From: Candidatus Dechloromonas phosphoritropha
GTDB lineage: Bacteria > Pseudomonadota > Gammaproteobacteria > Burkholderiales > Rhodocyclaceae
Assembly (NCBI GenBank): GCA_016722705.1
Contig: JADKGN010000004.1
Location: forward strand, 2,046,001-2,110,000
DNA: 64,000 bases
Direction of reading: 5' to 3'
The first letter of the stretch is position 1. Each line of letters opens with the position of its first letter. Made by a program: the position numbers and the translations under genes. The notes beneath the pieces were generated by a model. The model was not told the origin of the DNA and searched no databases. It saw only the letters and a program-made list of their open reading frames with translations. Below are positions 33,858-43,280 of the stretch, piece by piece.

Positions 33858-34951
33858 GCTGCGGACGTCGGGTAGTCGACGTAACCTTGTTCGCCACCCT
33901 GGTAGAAAGTCTTCATGTCAGCTTCATTGAGCGGCGCGTTGGCGGCGAAACGCTCGACCAGGTCGGGGTTGGCGATCCATGCACGGCCGTAGGCCACGGC
34001 ATCGCACAGGTCGGCGGCCAGCCGCGCTTCGCCGGAGGCCTGGTCGAAGCCGCCATTGGCGACGATCGGCATCGTTGCCAGCGGGCGGAAACGGGCGCCG
34101 ACATCGGCCAGGCCGTAAGCGGTATCGTCGAGTTGGCCGGGCTGGAAGGGTTCGCTTAGATGGAGAAAGGCGAGGCTGTAGCCATTGGCGCGCCGGATGA
34201 CGTGCTCCCACATCGGCAACGTGTCTTCATCAACGCTAACGCCATGGAAACGGTTCATCATCGGATTCAGGCGGAAGCCGACACGGTTGAAGGGCATGAC
34301 CTGGCCGACGGCATCAAGCACTTCAAAGAAAAAGCGCGCGCGGTTTTCATGGCTGCCGCCGTACTCGTCATCGCGCAGGTTGGCCTGCCGCGAGAAGAAC
34401 TGGTGGAACAGGTAAGCGTTGGACGAATGAATTTCGATTCCGTCGAATCCGGCGGCCATGGCATTGGCGGCAGCCTGCCGGAAATCGGCGACGACTCCGC
34501 TGATCTCGTGGCGGGTCAGCGCATGCGGCGTCACGGTGTCGGGATTCCCGGTGGTCGAAAACATCTTCCATTCCGGGTTGACCGCAGACGGCGCCACCGG
34601 CGGCTGGCCGTCGTGGAATTCCGGCAGCGACAGGCGGCCGCAGTGCCAGAGCTGGCAGACGATCAGTCCGTCTTTGGCATGCACGGCTTCGGTGACCAGT
34701 CGCCAGCCGGCGACCTGCTCATCCGACCAGATGCCCGGCGTGAACGGGTAGCCGCGAGCCTGCGGCGAGACGACGGCGCCTTCGGAAACGATCAGTCCGG
34801 CACCGGCGCGCTGCGCGTAGTAGCAGGCCATCATTTCGGTCGGTACATAGCCAGGATTGTCACAGCGGCAGCGCGTCAGCGGCGCCATGACGACGCGGTT
34901 CTTCAGTTCGAGGGCGCCGAGGCGGACGGGGGTGAGCAGAAGTTGGGGCAT
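33854..34951 (-). CDS. nemA: Old-yellow-enzyme family alkene reductase
   Basis: The product is 365 residues from ATG 34951; the frame extends upstream without homology. Motifs: NRVVMAPLTRCRC (FMN-binding strand 1), GLIVSEGAVVSPQARGY, QLWHCGR and DEYGGSHENRARFFFEV. The substrate pair is HSSN where many OYEs have HGAN or HxxN, so His and Asn are kept. It reduces activated alkenes or nitro compounds with NAD(P)H and FMN, in the cytoplasm. Coupled to dacB by a 4-bp overlap. Confidence 0.9.
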   Translation of the reverse strand: MPQLLLTPVRLGALELKNRVVMAPLTRCRCDNPGYVPTEMMACYYAQRAGAGLIVSEGAVVSPQARGYPFTPGIWSDEQVAGWRLVTEAVHAKDGLIVCQLWHCGRLSLPEFHDGQPPVAPSAVNPEWKMFSTTGNPDTVTPHALTRHEISGVVADFRQAAANAMAAGFDGIEIHSSNAYLFHQFFSRQANLRDDEYGGSHENRARFFFEVLDAVGQVMPFNRVGFRLNPMMNRFHGVSVDEDTLPMWEHVIRRANGYSLAFLHLSEPFQPGQLDDTAYGLADVGARFRPLATMPIVANGGFDQASGEARLAADLCDAVAYGRAWIANPDLVERFAANAPLNEADMKTFYQGGEQGYVDYPTSAA

Positions 34952-35069
34952 GGCGATGGAATGATGAGCCTGAAAGCGCACCATTCTACTTGTCGGGGGC
35001 GCTTCGCGGAATTGGGCTGACGATCCCAATGAGCCCCGCTGAATTACGGCTCGGCTGGCGAAGGCGCCG

Positions 35070-35140
35070 GTCAGCCACGAGACCATCTCCACGGCGCTTT
35101 ACGCGATGCCGCGCCGGGAGTTGCCTAGCGGGTCGAGCGT
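35070..35140 (+). pseudogene. IS30-type transposase relic
   Basis: The frame from 35070 reads VSHETISTALYAMPRRELP, which is the conserved IS30 sequence around SHETIY..IYA.PRGELR. Only about 24 codons survive. It joins directly to a trpC fragment. Confidence 0.55.
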
Positions 35141-35287
35141 ATCGTCGACAGCGAAATCGGCATCCAGCCACCGGAAGATGTGGCACCGATGCGCGCCAAC
35201 GGGGTTCATGCCTTCGTGGTCAGCAAGGTTTTCATGCGGGCGCCGTCTCCCGGGGCGGAACTGGCGCGCCTGTTTGCCTGCAGATTG
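35141..35287 (+). pseudogene. trpC: C-terminal relic of indole-3-glycerol phosphate synthase
   Basis: The translation IVDSEIGIQPPEDVAPMRANG followed by VHAFVVSKVFMRAPSPGAELARLF is the TrpC end (ESGI.T.EDV..M...GVHAFLVGEAFMRA.DPG..L..L). Several conserved residues are changed (E to D, GE to SK), so it is a decayed copy. The rest of 34952-35374 has no supported gene. Confidence 0.7.
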
Positions 35288-35374
35288 CGCGGTAAATATG
35301 TTGCCGGCTTATTGACGGCTTCGGTGTCGCCTGACAAACTGGAGAGTGTCCGTTGCGTCGACGGCAGGGGTCAA

Positions 35375-36688
35375 ATGAGCCAGTCCAAGTCCAGCCTGTT
35401 CAAGTTGAGTACCGCCGGATTCAATCCGGAGGATGACGCCGAGACGCGCCTGAAAAAATCGCTGCTGATATTTGCCACCGGCCTCGTCTCGCTGGGGTCG
35501 ATGCTGTGGCTCCTGCTCTACTGGCAGATGGGCCCGAAATTTTCCTCGACGGCGCCCTTCGTCTTCCAGTTGCTTCTGGTTTCCAACCTGATTTATTTCC
35601 TCAAGAGCGGCAATTTCAATTTTTTCCGCTACTCGCAACTGGCTCTCTTCCTGTTCATGCCCTTTGTGGTGCAGTGGAGCATCGGCAACTTCATCACGGC
35701 CAGCGGCATCAGCCTGTGGGGATTGCTGGCCCCGATCGGTGCTGTACTGTTCTTGGGCGTGCGCGAGTCGGCGGCATGGTTCTTTGCCTACATCTTTCTG
35801 ACGGCGCTCTCGGGATTTTTTGACTACTTCCTTGCCGACAGCATTGTTGTAGGCGGGCCGCGGGTGCCGACCAGGGTCAGCGTGTTCTTCTTCGCGCTGA
35901 ACTTCGCTGCGGTTTCGACCATCGTCTATCTGCTGCTGCGTTACTCGACGCAGGAAAAAGCCAAGGCGCAGGCCAGCCTCGAGGAAACCCACCGGTTGCT
36001 GCAGGATGAGCAGGACCGTTCCGAGCGCCTGCTGCTCAACATCCTGCCCGGACCCATCGCTGAACGGTTGAAATACGACAAACAGACGATTGCCGACGGT
36101 TTTGCCGACGTCAGCGTGATGTTCGTCGACATCGTCAATTTCACGAGGATTGCGGAAGGGATGTCGCCGCAGCAGGTTTTCGCCATGCTGAACCGCATCT
36201 TCTCCTCGTTCGACGAACTGGCCGAAAAATTCGGCATCGAGAAGATCAAGACCATCGGTGATGCCTATATGGTCGCCGGCGGCCTCAACAATGAGCAGGG
36301 CAACTATTCGCAGGCCATCTGCGAACTGGCGCTGGCCATGCGCGACCTGTTGCAGACTGACTTCGAGGTCAACAGCCTGCATCTGGAAGTCCGGATTGGC
36401 ATCGGTACCGGACCCGTGGTCGCCGGGGTGGTCGGCAAGAAGAAGTTCATCTACGACGTGTGGGGCAATACGGTCAATCTGGCCAGCCGCATCACCAGCG
36501 AAGGCGTCCCCGGCATGGTCCATGTGGACGAAACGACCTATCGGCGCCTGGCGGATCGCTTCGAGTTCCGCGAACCGCAGATCATTTACCTGAAGGGCAA
36601 GGGCAACACTCCGGTATACCGGCTGGTCGGTCCCTTGTCGGGCCGGCCTTCACCAACGCTGGCTGTCACGTCCGGGGCGCCAGCGTGA
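35375..36688 (+). CDS. Class III adenylate/guanylate cyclase with six membrane helices
   Basis: The product is 437 residues from ATG 35375 (AGGGG upstream). Residues about 25-210 hold six hydrophobic segments, then a coiled linker, then the catalytic domain: FADVSVMFVDIVNFTRIAE (first metal Asp), EKIKTIGDAYMVAGG (second Asp plus substrate Lys), VWGNTVNLASRITSEG (Asn and Arg of the transition state). All catalytic residues appear present, and the K/D choice fits adenylate cyclase. It makes a cyclic nucleotide at the inner membrane. A possible target is the CNB-bearing channel at 7825. The gene overlaps the 3' end of the convergent histidine kinase by 23 bp. Confidence 0.9.
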   Translation: MSQSKSSLFKLSTAGFNPEDDAETRLKKSLLIFATGLVSLGSMLWLLLYWQMGPKFSSTAPFVFQLLLVSNLIYFLKSGNFNFFRYSQLALFLFMPFVVQWSIGNFITASGISLWGLLAPIGAVLFLGVRESAAWFFAYIFLTALSGFFDYFLADSIVVGGPRVPTRVSVFFFALNFAAVSTIVYLLLRYSTQEKAKAQASLEETHRLLQDEQDRSERLLLNILPGPIAERLKYDKQTIADGFADVSVMFVDIVNFTRIAEGMSPQQVFAMLNRIFSSFDELAEKFGIEKIKTIGDAYMVAGGLNNEQGNYSQAICELALAMRDLLQTDFEVNSLHLEVRIGIGTGPVVAGVVGKKKFIYDVWGNTVNLASRITSEGVPGMVHVDETTYRRLADRFEFREPQIIYLKGKGNTPVYRLVGPLSGRPSPTLAVTSGAPA

Positions 36689-38354
36689 AGACAACCGAAC
36701 CGGGCCGGTTCTCGGCAAGGTCAAGGCGGTAGCCGGTTTCGGCGGCCTGTCTGGCTGCATGATAGAGACCGATGCCCAGCCCGTACTCGGACGCGACCGG
36801 CGCCCTGAACAGTGAGTCGGCAACCGACCGAGCAATCGCTTGCCCGGTGTCACGCACGGTAAGTATTGGGTTGTCGCGGTCGACCGTCAGTCTGGCCGAA
36901 ATTTCGATCCCGCTTTCGTGTTGACGCTTGGTCAACGCGTTCTGCAACAGGTTTTCGGCGATGCTGTCGAACAGCGCGCTCGGTATCTCCGCCTCGCCGG
37001 CCGGGTCGTTCCACTCGATGTGGTCGCCGGTGTGGCGATCCTGCAGGCGCCCCCACCACTTCGCGGAGGAAACATTGCAGCTGTCGTCGGCCTGTGGGCG
37101 CTGCAACTTGTCGAGCGTTGATTTCAGACGCTCCGCGATCTGCGGCAACTGGCGGGCGAGCAGTTGCGCTGTCGCTTCCGGGTTGCCCCGCTGCGCTGCC
37201 GCATAGCAAAGAGTGTGCAGTGACTGCAACAGATTCTTGACGTCATGGGTCACGCGGGCGCCGGTTTCGTAGACCGCCTGCAGATAACTCATGCGCTGCA
37301 ATTCGTGGGTCTGGAACTTTACAAGGTAGAACTCGGTGGCCAGGCGCAGCAGCCATTCGACATGCCAGCGCATTGCCGGTGACGGGGCATAGTGGAAATA
37401 TATGGCGAGCAGGAGGTTGTCCCGGCGATACTCCTGGGGGTACGGCGAGGTTTCGCCGACCTCGCCGGACTCCGAATCCGCTTGCCAGCGACAGCCGACC
37501 ACCCAGGGCATGTGCTCCAGTTGTTCGGCGATGGTGGCGAGGAAACGCACTGGGTGGCTTTCGTGCTCGCTGGTTTCGGCCAGTTGAATCAGCCATTGTT
37601 CAAGTGGCAGGCCGACCGAGAGCAGGTAGCGTGAGAGGGCGGAGCCAATTCCGGAAAAGCCACCGCGCGGGTTCCACGCCCACGCCAACACGAGCAGGGC
37701 GGCGGCAATCGCCAGCGAGGTCTGCGCCAGCGCCTCGACATAGCTGATGGCGGACACGAAAGTGACGGCCAGCGCGCCAAGCACGAAGACGGCGAGCGCC
37801 AGAAATACCAGCAGACCGTAGAAGAGGTCGAACGCGTCACCCGCCCGGCGGCGTAGCGGGTGCGAAGGAAAGACGAGGAGCGCACCGAGCAGGAGCGGCA
37901 TGTAGTGAGCGATCATTTCCCTGGACAAGGGATTGAGGACGACGGACGGAGAGATTTCCGGAACGATGCCAAAGATGGTCAGGCAGACCAGATAGCCGAA
38001 GGCGAAGAGATAGCCGGCGCGCTCGAGGCGGTCACTGGTCCATAGCACGCGCCCGCCGATCACCGCCGCCAGGGCGCCGCACCAGATCAGCATCAGCCAC
38101 GGGCTGAGCAGCCACGTCGAGGCAAGCGCGGCAGCCAGCAGTGCCCCCCCCTGACGCCAGCTCATGGGCCGCTCGCCGGCGACAAAGGGCTGCCAGAGCA
38201 GAAACAGGCCGAAGGCGACGAACCACAGGATACGGATGGCCGGCAATTTCCAGCCGCCAAAGGCCAGCGCATGGAGCAGCAGGAGGTGCCCGGCCAGCAG
38301 AAGGTGGGGCTGGCGCGACCACCAGGGGAGGGTGCTTGAAGTGTCGGTGTTCAT
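36666..38354 (-). CDS. Membrane-bound sensor histidine kinase
   Basis: The product is 562 residues from ATG 38354. About ten hydrophobic segments fill the first 250 residues. The phosphoacceptor region is ARVTHDVKNLLQSLHTL (His in H-D-x-K-N-L, the HWE/PrsK-like type), followed by ENLLQNALTKR (N box), LTVRDTGQAI (G1) and GLGIGLYHAARQAA (G2). This layout resembles PrsK, part of the PrsK/PrsR pair of the PEP-CTERM exosortase system. No response regulator is adjacent. It ends tail-to-tail with the cyclase gene, overlapping by 23 bp. Confidence 0.8.
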   Translation of the reverse strand: MNTDTSSTLPWWSRQPHLLLAGHLLLLHALAFGGWKLPAIRILWFVAFGLFLLWQPFVAGERPMSWRQGGALLAAALASTWLLSPWLMLIWCGALAAVIGGRVLWTSDRLERAGYLFAFGYLVCLTIFGIVPEISPSVVLNPLSREMIAHYMPLLLGALLVFPSHPLRRRAGDAFDLFYGLLVFLALAVFVLGALAVTFVSAISYVEALAQTSLAIAAALLVLAWAWNPRGGFSGIGSALSRYLLSVGLPLEQWLIQLAETSEHESHPVRFLATIAEQLEHMPWVVGCRWQADSESGEVGETSPYPQEYRRDNLLLAIYFHYAPSPAMRWHVEWLLRLATEFYLVKFQTHELQRMSYLQAVYETGARVTHDVKNLLQSLHTLCYAAAQRGNPEATAQLLARQLPQIAERLKSTLDKLQRPQADDSCNVSSAKWWGRLQDRHTGDHIEWNDPAGEAEIPSALFDSIAENLLQNALTKRQHESGIEISARLTVDRDNPILTVRDTGQAIARSVADSLFRAPVASEYGLGIGLYHAARQAAETGYRLDLAENRPGSVVFTLAPRT

Positions 38355-38485
38355 GTTTTCAACAACTGTCGAATTTCCGACAGGGTAAACACAAATTTCG
38401 GGCGCTGAAACCGCAAAATGACCCCATTTCAATCTGGCACGGAGTTTGCTTTGGTATGTGCATAAAGACCCAACCGGAGAAAGAA

Positions 38486-39124
38486 ATGAAAAACAGCCAA
38501 GGTGGCTTCACCCTCGTCGAAATTGCCATCGTACTGGTCATTATCGGCCTGTTGCTGGGCGGCGTACTGAAAGGTCAGGAATTGATCACCCAGGCCAAGA
38601 TCAGGAACGTTGCCAACGACCTTAACGGGATGTCGGCCGCAGTATACGGCTACCAGGATCGCTACAAGAAGTTCCCCGGTGACGACAACGATGCCGCGAG
38701 CCGGTGGACAAACCCGGCTACGATATCGGGCGACGGTAACGGGGCGGTTGGCGCTACCGGCCAGGCTACCGTAATCGATTGTGTGGGTGCGGGGAAGGAT
38801 GGCGAGAATTGCCGCTTCTGGCAGCATCTCCGGTTGTCCGGGTTCGTCGGAGGCGACTCAGGCAGTTGGCTCGCACCGCAGAATGCTGCGGGCGGCATCC
38901 TGCAGGCGCAGAATGGGGCGCTCGGCCTTTCGGCGCTGACCATTTGTTCGACCAACCTGTCGGGCAAGATCGCCAACGCGATTGATGCGCAGTTCGATGA
39001 CGGCAAGCCCAATACCGGTCAGGTTCGCGGAACGAGTAACGCTGCGGCGCTGAATGTGACGCCTACGGAAACTGCCTACGTGGACGACGGCGGCACAGTC
39101 TATGTGGTTTGCAAGACGCTGTAA
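38486..39124 (+). CDS. Prepilin-like protein with type IV N-methylation signal
   Basis: The product is 212 residues. The start at ATG 38486 has GGAGA 6 bp upstream. MKNSQGGFTLVEIAIVLVII carries a prepilin peptidase site (G before F+1, Glu at +5) and a hydrophobic helix. The C-terminal globular part has KFPGDDNDA and two Cys pairs (DCVGAGKDGENC and ICSTN...VVC). It is most like pilins and minor pseudopilins of type IV pili or type II secretion. No other pilus gene is nearby. Terminated by the hairpin at 39142. Confidence 0.85.
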   Translation: MKNSQGGFTLVEIAIVLVIIGLLLGGVLKGQELITQAKIRNVANDLNGMSAAVYGYQDRYKKFPGDDNDAASRWTNPATISGDGNGAVGATGQATVIDCVGAGKDGENCRFWQHLRLSGFVGGDSGSWLAPQNAAGGILQAQNGALGLSALTICSTNLSGKIANAIDAQFDDGKPNTGQVRGTSNAAALNVTPTETAYVDDGGTVYVVCKTL

Positions 39125-39141
39125 GTCACGGACGCTCTCGG

Positions 39142-39165
39142 AAGCCCGCTTCGGCGGGTTTTTTC
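39142..39165 (+). terminator. Rho-independent terminator after the pilin-like gene
   Basis: AAGCCCGC-TTC-GCGGGTT hairpin followed by six Ts. It overlaps the end of the convergent Kef-type gene (stop at 39164-39166) and could act in both directions. Confidence 0.85.
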
Positions 39166-41161
39166 ATTTGTGGAGTAGCCGCTCCTCGGCGACGGTGACC
39201 GCTTCGCGGTCACCGAGTACGACGACAACGTCACCTTCCAGCAGGCGGGTTTCGGGGGCTGGCTCGACCGCGCGGATGCCGCGGCGGCGTATGGCGCTGA
39301 CCTCGCAGCCGATTTCATCCAGATTGAGGTCGTCCAGGGTCCGCCCAATTGCGCTGGCACCTGGCCCAAGGAGAATCGAGTGCAGCCTGGGCTGGTAATG
39401 GTCGTCACGCGCGTCATGGTCATGATCGCTCGCGCCACGATAGATGCCGCGCAGCAGGCTGTAGCGCTCCGAGCGCGTCTGGCGGACGCGCCTGATCACC
39501 CGATTGAGCGGAACGCCGAGCAACATGAGTGCATGCGAGGCCAGCATCAGGCTGGCTTCGAGTACTTCGGGAACCACTTCAGTAGCGCCCGCCCGCGACA
39601 GGCGCTCCAAGTCGCGTTCATCCGCGGTGCGGACTATGACCGGCACCTCCGGCCGCGCGGACTGAACATGGAATAGAATCTTTTCGGCTAGGGGCGTGTC
39701 ACTCATGGTGACTATCACTACGCTGGCCCGCATCAGGCCGGCGGCGATCAGGGATTCCTTGCGTCCGGCATCGCCGAAAACGACGCTTTCACCACCGGCT
39801 ACGGCTTCGCGAATCCGATCCGGGTCAAGATCGAGCGCAATGTAAGTGATCCCTTCCTGGCCGAGAAAGCGCGCCAGATACTGACCGTTACGCCCGAAGC
39901 CGCAAAGGATCGCATGTTTTTCGGTGTCCATGGATTGCGCGGCGATCTTCGTCAACTGCATTGAGCGCATCATCCACTCGCTGGCGACGAAGCGCATTAC
40001 CAGCTTTTCGCTATATTGAATGATGAAGGGCGCAACCAGCATCGACAGGACCAGCACCGTCAGCGCCACCTGCTCGATGGCTTTCGGCGCGTTGGCGATT
40101 TCGCCGAGCAGGACGAAACCGAACTCGCCGCCGGCGCAGAGCCATAGCGCCGAGCGAATGGCATTGCCCGGCGTCGACCCGAGGCGCCAGGACAGCAATC
40201 CGACGACCGCCGCCTTGATCGCGAGCAGACTGATCAAAATCAGCAAGACCTGCCACCACAACCCGACAACGATATGCAGATCCAACTTGACGCCGATGGT
40301 CACGAAGAACAGACCCATCAACACGTCACGGAACGGCTTGATGTCCTCCTCCATCTGCAGGCGGTATTCGGTTTCGGAAATCAGCATGCCGGCGACGAAG
40401 GCGCCAAGGGCCAGCGACAGGCCGGCCAGTTCGGTCAGCGTGGCGAGGCCCAGGGTGATCAGCAGCACGTTGAGGACGAATACCTCGGAAGACTTGGCAC
40501 GGGCGACGAAGTGGAACCACCTGCGCATCAGCTTCTGGCCAAACACGAGTATCACGGCGAGCACCACGACGGCCTTGAGCAGCGCGATGCCGAGCAGCAT
40601 CGCGAGCTTTTCCGGCGGCTGCGTCAGCGACGGAATGATTACCAGCAACGGCACCACCGCGAGATCCTGAAAGAGCAGCACCCCCATTATTTCCCGACCG
40701 TGGGCCGTGTCGAACTGCATGCGTTCGGCAAGCAGCTTGGTCAGGACGGCGGTCGAGGACATCGCGAAGATGCCGCCGAGGGCGATGCCAAGTTGCCAGT
40801 TGATGCCGGCGAACATGACCAGGCCGGCGATCAGCAACATGCTGACCACGACCTGGAGCAGGCCTAGGCCGAATACGATGCGCTTCATCGAGTAGAGCTT
40901 GGGCAGCGAGAACTCGAGACCGATCGAGAACATCAGGAAGACGACGCCGAATTCGGCGAGATACTCGACCCGATGCACGTCGTCCATAAGGTTGAGGGCG
41001 TGCGGGCCGATGATGCTGCCAACGAGCAGATAGCCGAGGACTGGTGGCAGGTTGAAGCGGCGGCAGATGACTACTGCCAGTACCGAGGCGCCGAGAAGCA
41101 GAAGGGCAAGGGAGAGTGAGCTCAAGTCCGTTTCGCAAGTCAGGTATACTCGGACAATCAT
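39164..41161 (-). CDS. Kef-type potassium/proton antiporter (CPA2 family)
   Basis: The product is 665 residues from ATG 41161, or 653 from a TTG at 41125; both are plausible. Twelve or so transmembrane helices include the CPA2 pattern GVLLFQDLAVVPLL and GLATLTELAGLSLALGAFVAG. A TrkA-N (RCK) domain follows, with CGFGRNGQYLARFL binding NAD(H), then an acidic linker and a TrkA-C domain. It exchanges K+ for H+ across the inner membrane, probably gated by nucleotide or thiol state as in KefB/C. Only 9 bp separate it from kdsD on the other strand. Confidence 0.9.
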   Translation of the reverse strand: MIVRVYLTCETDLSSLSLALLLLGASVLAVVICRRFNLPPVLGYLLVGSIIGPHALNLMDDVHRVEYLAEFGVVFLMFSIGLEFSLPKLYSMKRIVFGLGLLQVVVSMLLIAGLVMFAGINWQLGIALGGIFAMSSTAVLTKLLAERMQFDTAHGREIMGVLLFQDLAVVPLLVIIPSLTQPPEKLAMLLGIALLKAVVVLAVILVFGQKLMRRWFHFVARAKSSEVFVLNVLLITLGLATLTELAGLSLALGAFVAGMLISETEYRLQMEEDIKPFRDVLMGLFFVTIGVKLDLHIVVGLWWQVLLILISLLAIKAAVVGLLSWRLGSTPGNAIRSALWLCAGGEFGFVLLGEIANAPKAIEQVALTVLVLSMLVAPFIIQYSEKLVMRFVASEWMMRSMQLTKIAAQSMDTEKHAILCGFGRNGQYLARFLGQEGITYIALDLDPDRIREAVAGGESVVFGDAGRKESLIAAGLMRASVVIVTMSDTPLAEKILFHVQSARPEVPVIVRTADERDLERLSRAGATEVVPEVLEASLMLASHALMLLGVPLNRVIRRVRQTRSERYSLLRGIYRGASDHDHDARDDHYQPRLHSILLGPGASAIGRTLDDLNLDEIGCEVSAIRRRGIRAVEPAPETRLLEGDVVVVLGDREAVTVAEERLLHK

Positions 41162-41170
41162 AACCGCAGC

Positions 41171-42175
41171 ATGGCCATGAACCCAAGCTTGATAGCCGAT
41201 CATTTTTCTTCGGAGCGTGCCCTTGAGCTCGGTCGCCAGACACTGAGCATCGAGGCTGCCGCGGTCAAGGCGCTTGCAGGCAGGATAGGTGGCGAGTTTG
41301 CGGTGGCCGTCAGGCTGATTCTCGGCTGTCACGGGCGAGTGATCGTCAGCGGCATGGGCAAGTCCGGACACGTCGCCCGGAAGATCGCCTCGACGATGGC
41401 CAGCACCGGGACGCCGGCTTATTTCGTTCATCCGGCCGAGGCGAGCCATGGCGACCTCGGGATGATCACCCGCGACGACGTTCTGCTGGCGCTGTCGAAC
41501 TCCGGAGAGTCCGAGGAATTGCTGCGCATCATTCCCCTGGTCAAGCGCCAGGGTGCGCGCCTGATCACCATGACCGGCGCCCCAACCTCGACACTTGCTC
41601 GCGAGGCAGATGTTCACCTCGATGCCGGCGTCGAGCAGGAGGCCTGTCCGCACAATTTGGCGCCGACGGCGAGCACGACGGCGGCGCTGGCGCTCGGCGA
41701 TGCCCTGGCAGTCGCGCTGTTGGATGCGCGCGGCTTCGGTCCGGACGATTTCGCCCGTTCTCATCCCGGCGGTTCGCTCGGGCGTCGGTTACTGACCCAT
41801 GTCCGCGACGTGATGCGCACGGGCGACGGCGTGCCGACCGTGAGCCCCCGGACCGGCGTCACCGATGCCATCCTCGCCATGTCGCGTGGCGGCCTCGGGC
41901 TGGTGGCCGTCCTCGACGATCAGAAACGGACGCTTGGTATCTTCACCGACGGCGACCTGCGCCGCGCTTTCGAAAAACGGGTCGATCTGTTGTCGGCGCG
42001 CATCGACAGCGTCATGCATGTCCGTCCGCGTACAATCGGCCCCGACCGGCTCGCGGTCGAGGCGGTCGAGATGATGGAGCGCTACCGGATCAACGCCCTG
42101 CTTGTTGTCGATACGGATGGCCGCCTGCTGGGGGCGCTCAATATGCATGATTTGTTTACGGCCAGGGTGATCTGA
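41171..42175 (+). CDS. kdsD: D-arabinose-5-phosphate isomerase
   Basis: The product is 334 residues. A SIS domain (GMGKSGHVARKIAS, HPAEASHGDLG, SNSGES) is followed by two CBS motifs (DVMRTGDGVP, IDSVMHV, FTDGDLRRA). It interconverts ribulose-5-P and arabinose-5-P for KDO synthesis. It begins the kdsD-kdsC-lptC-lptA operon, with overlaps of 1-4 bp between each pair of genes. TATACT at 41145-41150 may be its -10 box. Confidence 0.95.
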   Translation: MAMNPSLIADHFSSERALELGRQTLSIEAAAVKALAGRIGGEFAVAVRLILGCHGRVIVSGMGKSGHVARKIASTMASTGTPAYFVHPAEASHGDLGMITRDDVLLALSNSGESEELLRIIPLVKRQGARLITMTGAPTSTLAREADVHLDAGVEQEACPHNLAPTASTTAALALGDALAVALLDARGFGPDDFARSHPGGSLGRRLLTHVRDVMRTGDGVPTVSPRTGVTDAILAMSRGGLGLVAVLDDQKRTLGIFTDGDLRRAFEKRVDLLSARIDSVMHVRPRTIGPDRLAVEAVEMMERYRINALLVVDTDGRLLGALNMHDLFTARVI

Positions 42176-42702
42176 TGGACACCAGAATGCGCGCCAGCCG
42201 CGTCAAGCTGATCGCCTTCGACATCGATGGCGTGATGACCGATGGCGGCCTCTGCTACACCGACGACGGTCGTGAGTTAAAAATATTTAGCGTCCAGGAC
42301 GGTCTCGGCCTGAAACTCCTGCAGCGTGGCGGAATCGAACTGGCCATCGTCACCGGGCGCAGCTCGGGTGTGGTGGCCGCGCGTGCCGCCGATCTCGGCA
42401 TCGAACATGTCTTCCAGGGGGTTGCCGACAAGCGAGAGACAGTTGGTGGGCTGCTCGCGCGACTCTGTTTCCACTGGCCGGAATGCGCTTTCATGGGCGA
42501 CGATCTGATCGACCTGCCGGTCATGATGCAGTGCGGCTTGGCGATCGCCCCGGCCAACGCGCGGCCCGTGGTTCGCGAGCGCGCGCATGTGGTAATGGAC
42601 AGTTCGGGTGGTCATGGCGCGGTGCGCGAGGCTGCCGAATTTATTCTTGCCGCCCAGGGTAAGCTCGAAAACCTTTTCGCCGCCTACCTCGACCCGCAAT
42701 GA
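42175..42702 (+). CDS. kdsC: 3-deoxy-D-manno-octulosonate-8-phosphate phosphatase
   Basis: The product is 175 residues of the HAD superfamily (C0 type, no cap): FDIDGVMTDG (nucleophile Asp), VTGRSS, and MGDDLIDLPVM (metal Asp pair). It makes KDO from KDO-8-P. Its ATG shares a base with the kdsD stop, and its stop overlaps lptC by 4 bp. Confidence 0.95.
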   Translation: MDTRMRASRVKLIAFDIDGVMTDGGLCYTDDGRELKIFSVQDGLGLKLLQRGGIELAIVTGRSSGVVAARAADLGIEHVFQGVADKRETVGGLLARLCFHWPECAFMGDDLIDLPVMMQCGLAIAPANARPVVRERAHVVMDSSGGHGAVREAAEFILAAQGKLENLFAAYLDPQ

Positions 42703-43280
42703 AATTTACTTCCCACCAGATCTTCGTGCTCGTGCTGCTGGCGCTGCTCGCAGGCCTCACCTTCTGGCTGCAAAAGGTGATGGCGCCGGCCGAAGCAGTC
42801 AGCGATGGAAAGTTTCGCCATGACCCAGATATCTTTGCGGAAAACTTCATTATCCGCACTTTCGACGAAGGGGGGCGGGTCAAATACCGCCTGACGGCAC
42901 CGTACATGGAACATTTTCCCGATGACGACAGTTCGGAGCTGAAATCGCCGGTCCTGACCCAATACCGGCCAGATGCGGTGACGCTCACGACGTCCGGCAA
43001 CAACGCGCGGGTGACGAGCCAGGGGGACACCGTGTTTCTCTGGGATGACGTCAAGGCGGTTCGTTCAGAGACGAGGGAGCGGCCGGTAATGGTCGCCAGG
43101 ATGCCCGACCTGACCGTCGAACCCGATACCGGGATCGCGTTTACCAACAGCGCGGTCGAGATTACCGAAGACCGCTCCTGGGTCAAGGGGGTGGGCATGC
43201 AAGTGGACAACAATGCCTCAACCTTCGTCCTGCAATCGCAGGTCACCGGAATGTCCTATCCACGTCGAGCGAAAAAATGA
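42699..43280 (+). CDS. lptC: LPS transport bitopic protein LptC
   Basis: The product is 193 residues with one N-terminal membrane helix (ILVLVLLALLAG-like, residues 8-24) and a beta-jellyroll periplasmic domain (PDIFAENFIIRTFDEGGRVKY, then TSQGDTVFLWDDV). It sits between LptB2FG and LptA in the LPS bridge. Position directly after kdsC and before lptA supports the call. Confidence 0.9.
   Translation: MKFTSHQIFVLVLLALLAGLTFWLQKVMAPAEAVSDGKFRHDPDIFAENFIIRTFDEGGRVKYRLTAPYMEHFPDDDSSELKSPVLTQYRPDAVTLTTSGNNARVTSQGDTVFLWDDVKAVRSETRERPVMVARMPDLTVEPDTGIAFTNSAVEITEDRSWVKGVGMQVDNNASTFVLQSQVTGMSYPRRAKK

Noticed and set aside
39164..41764. Kef-type antiporter extended to 866 residues
   Set aside because: The extra 200 residues run antisense through kdsD and have no family match; the antiporter starts at 41161 or 41125.
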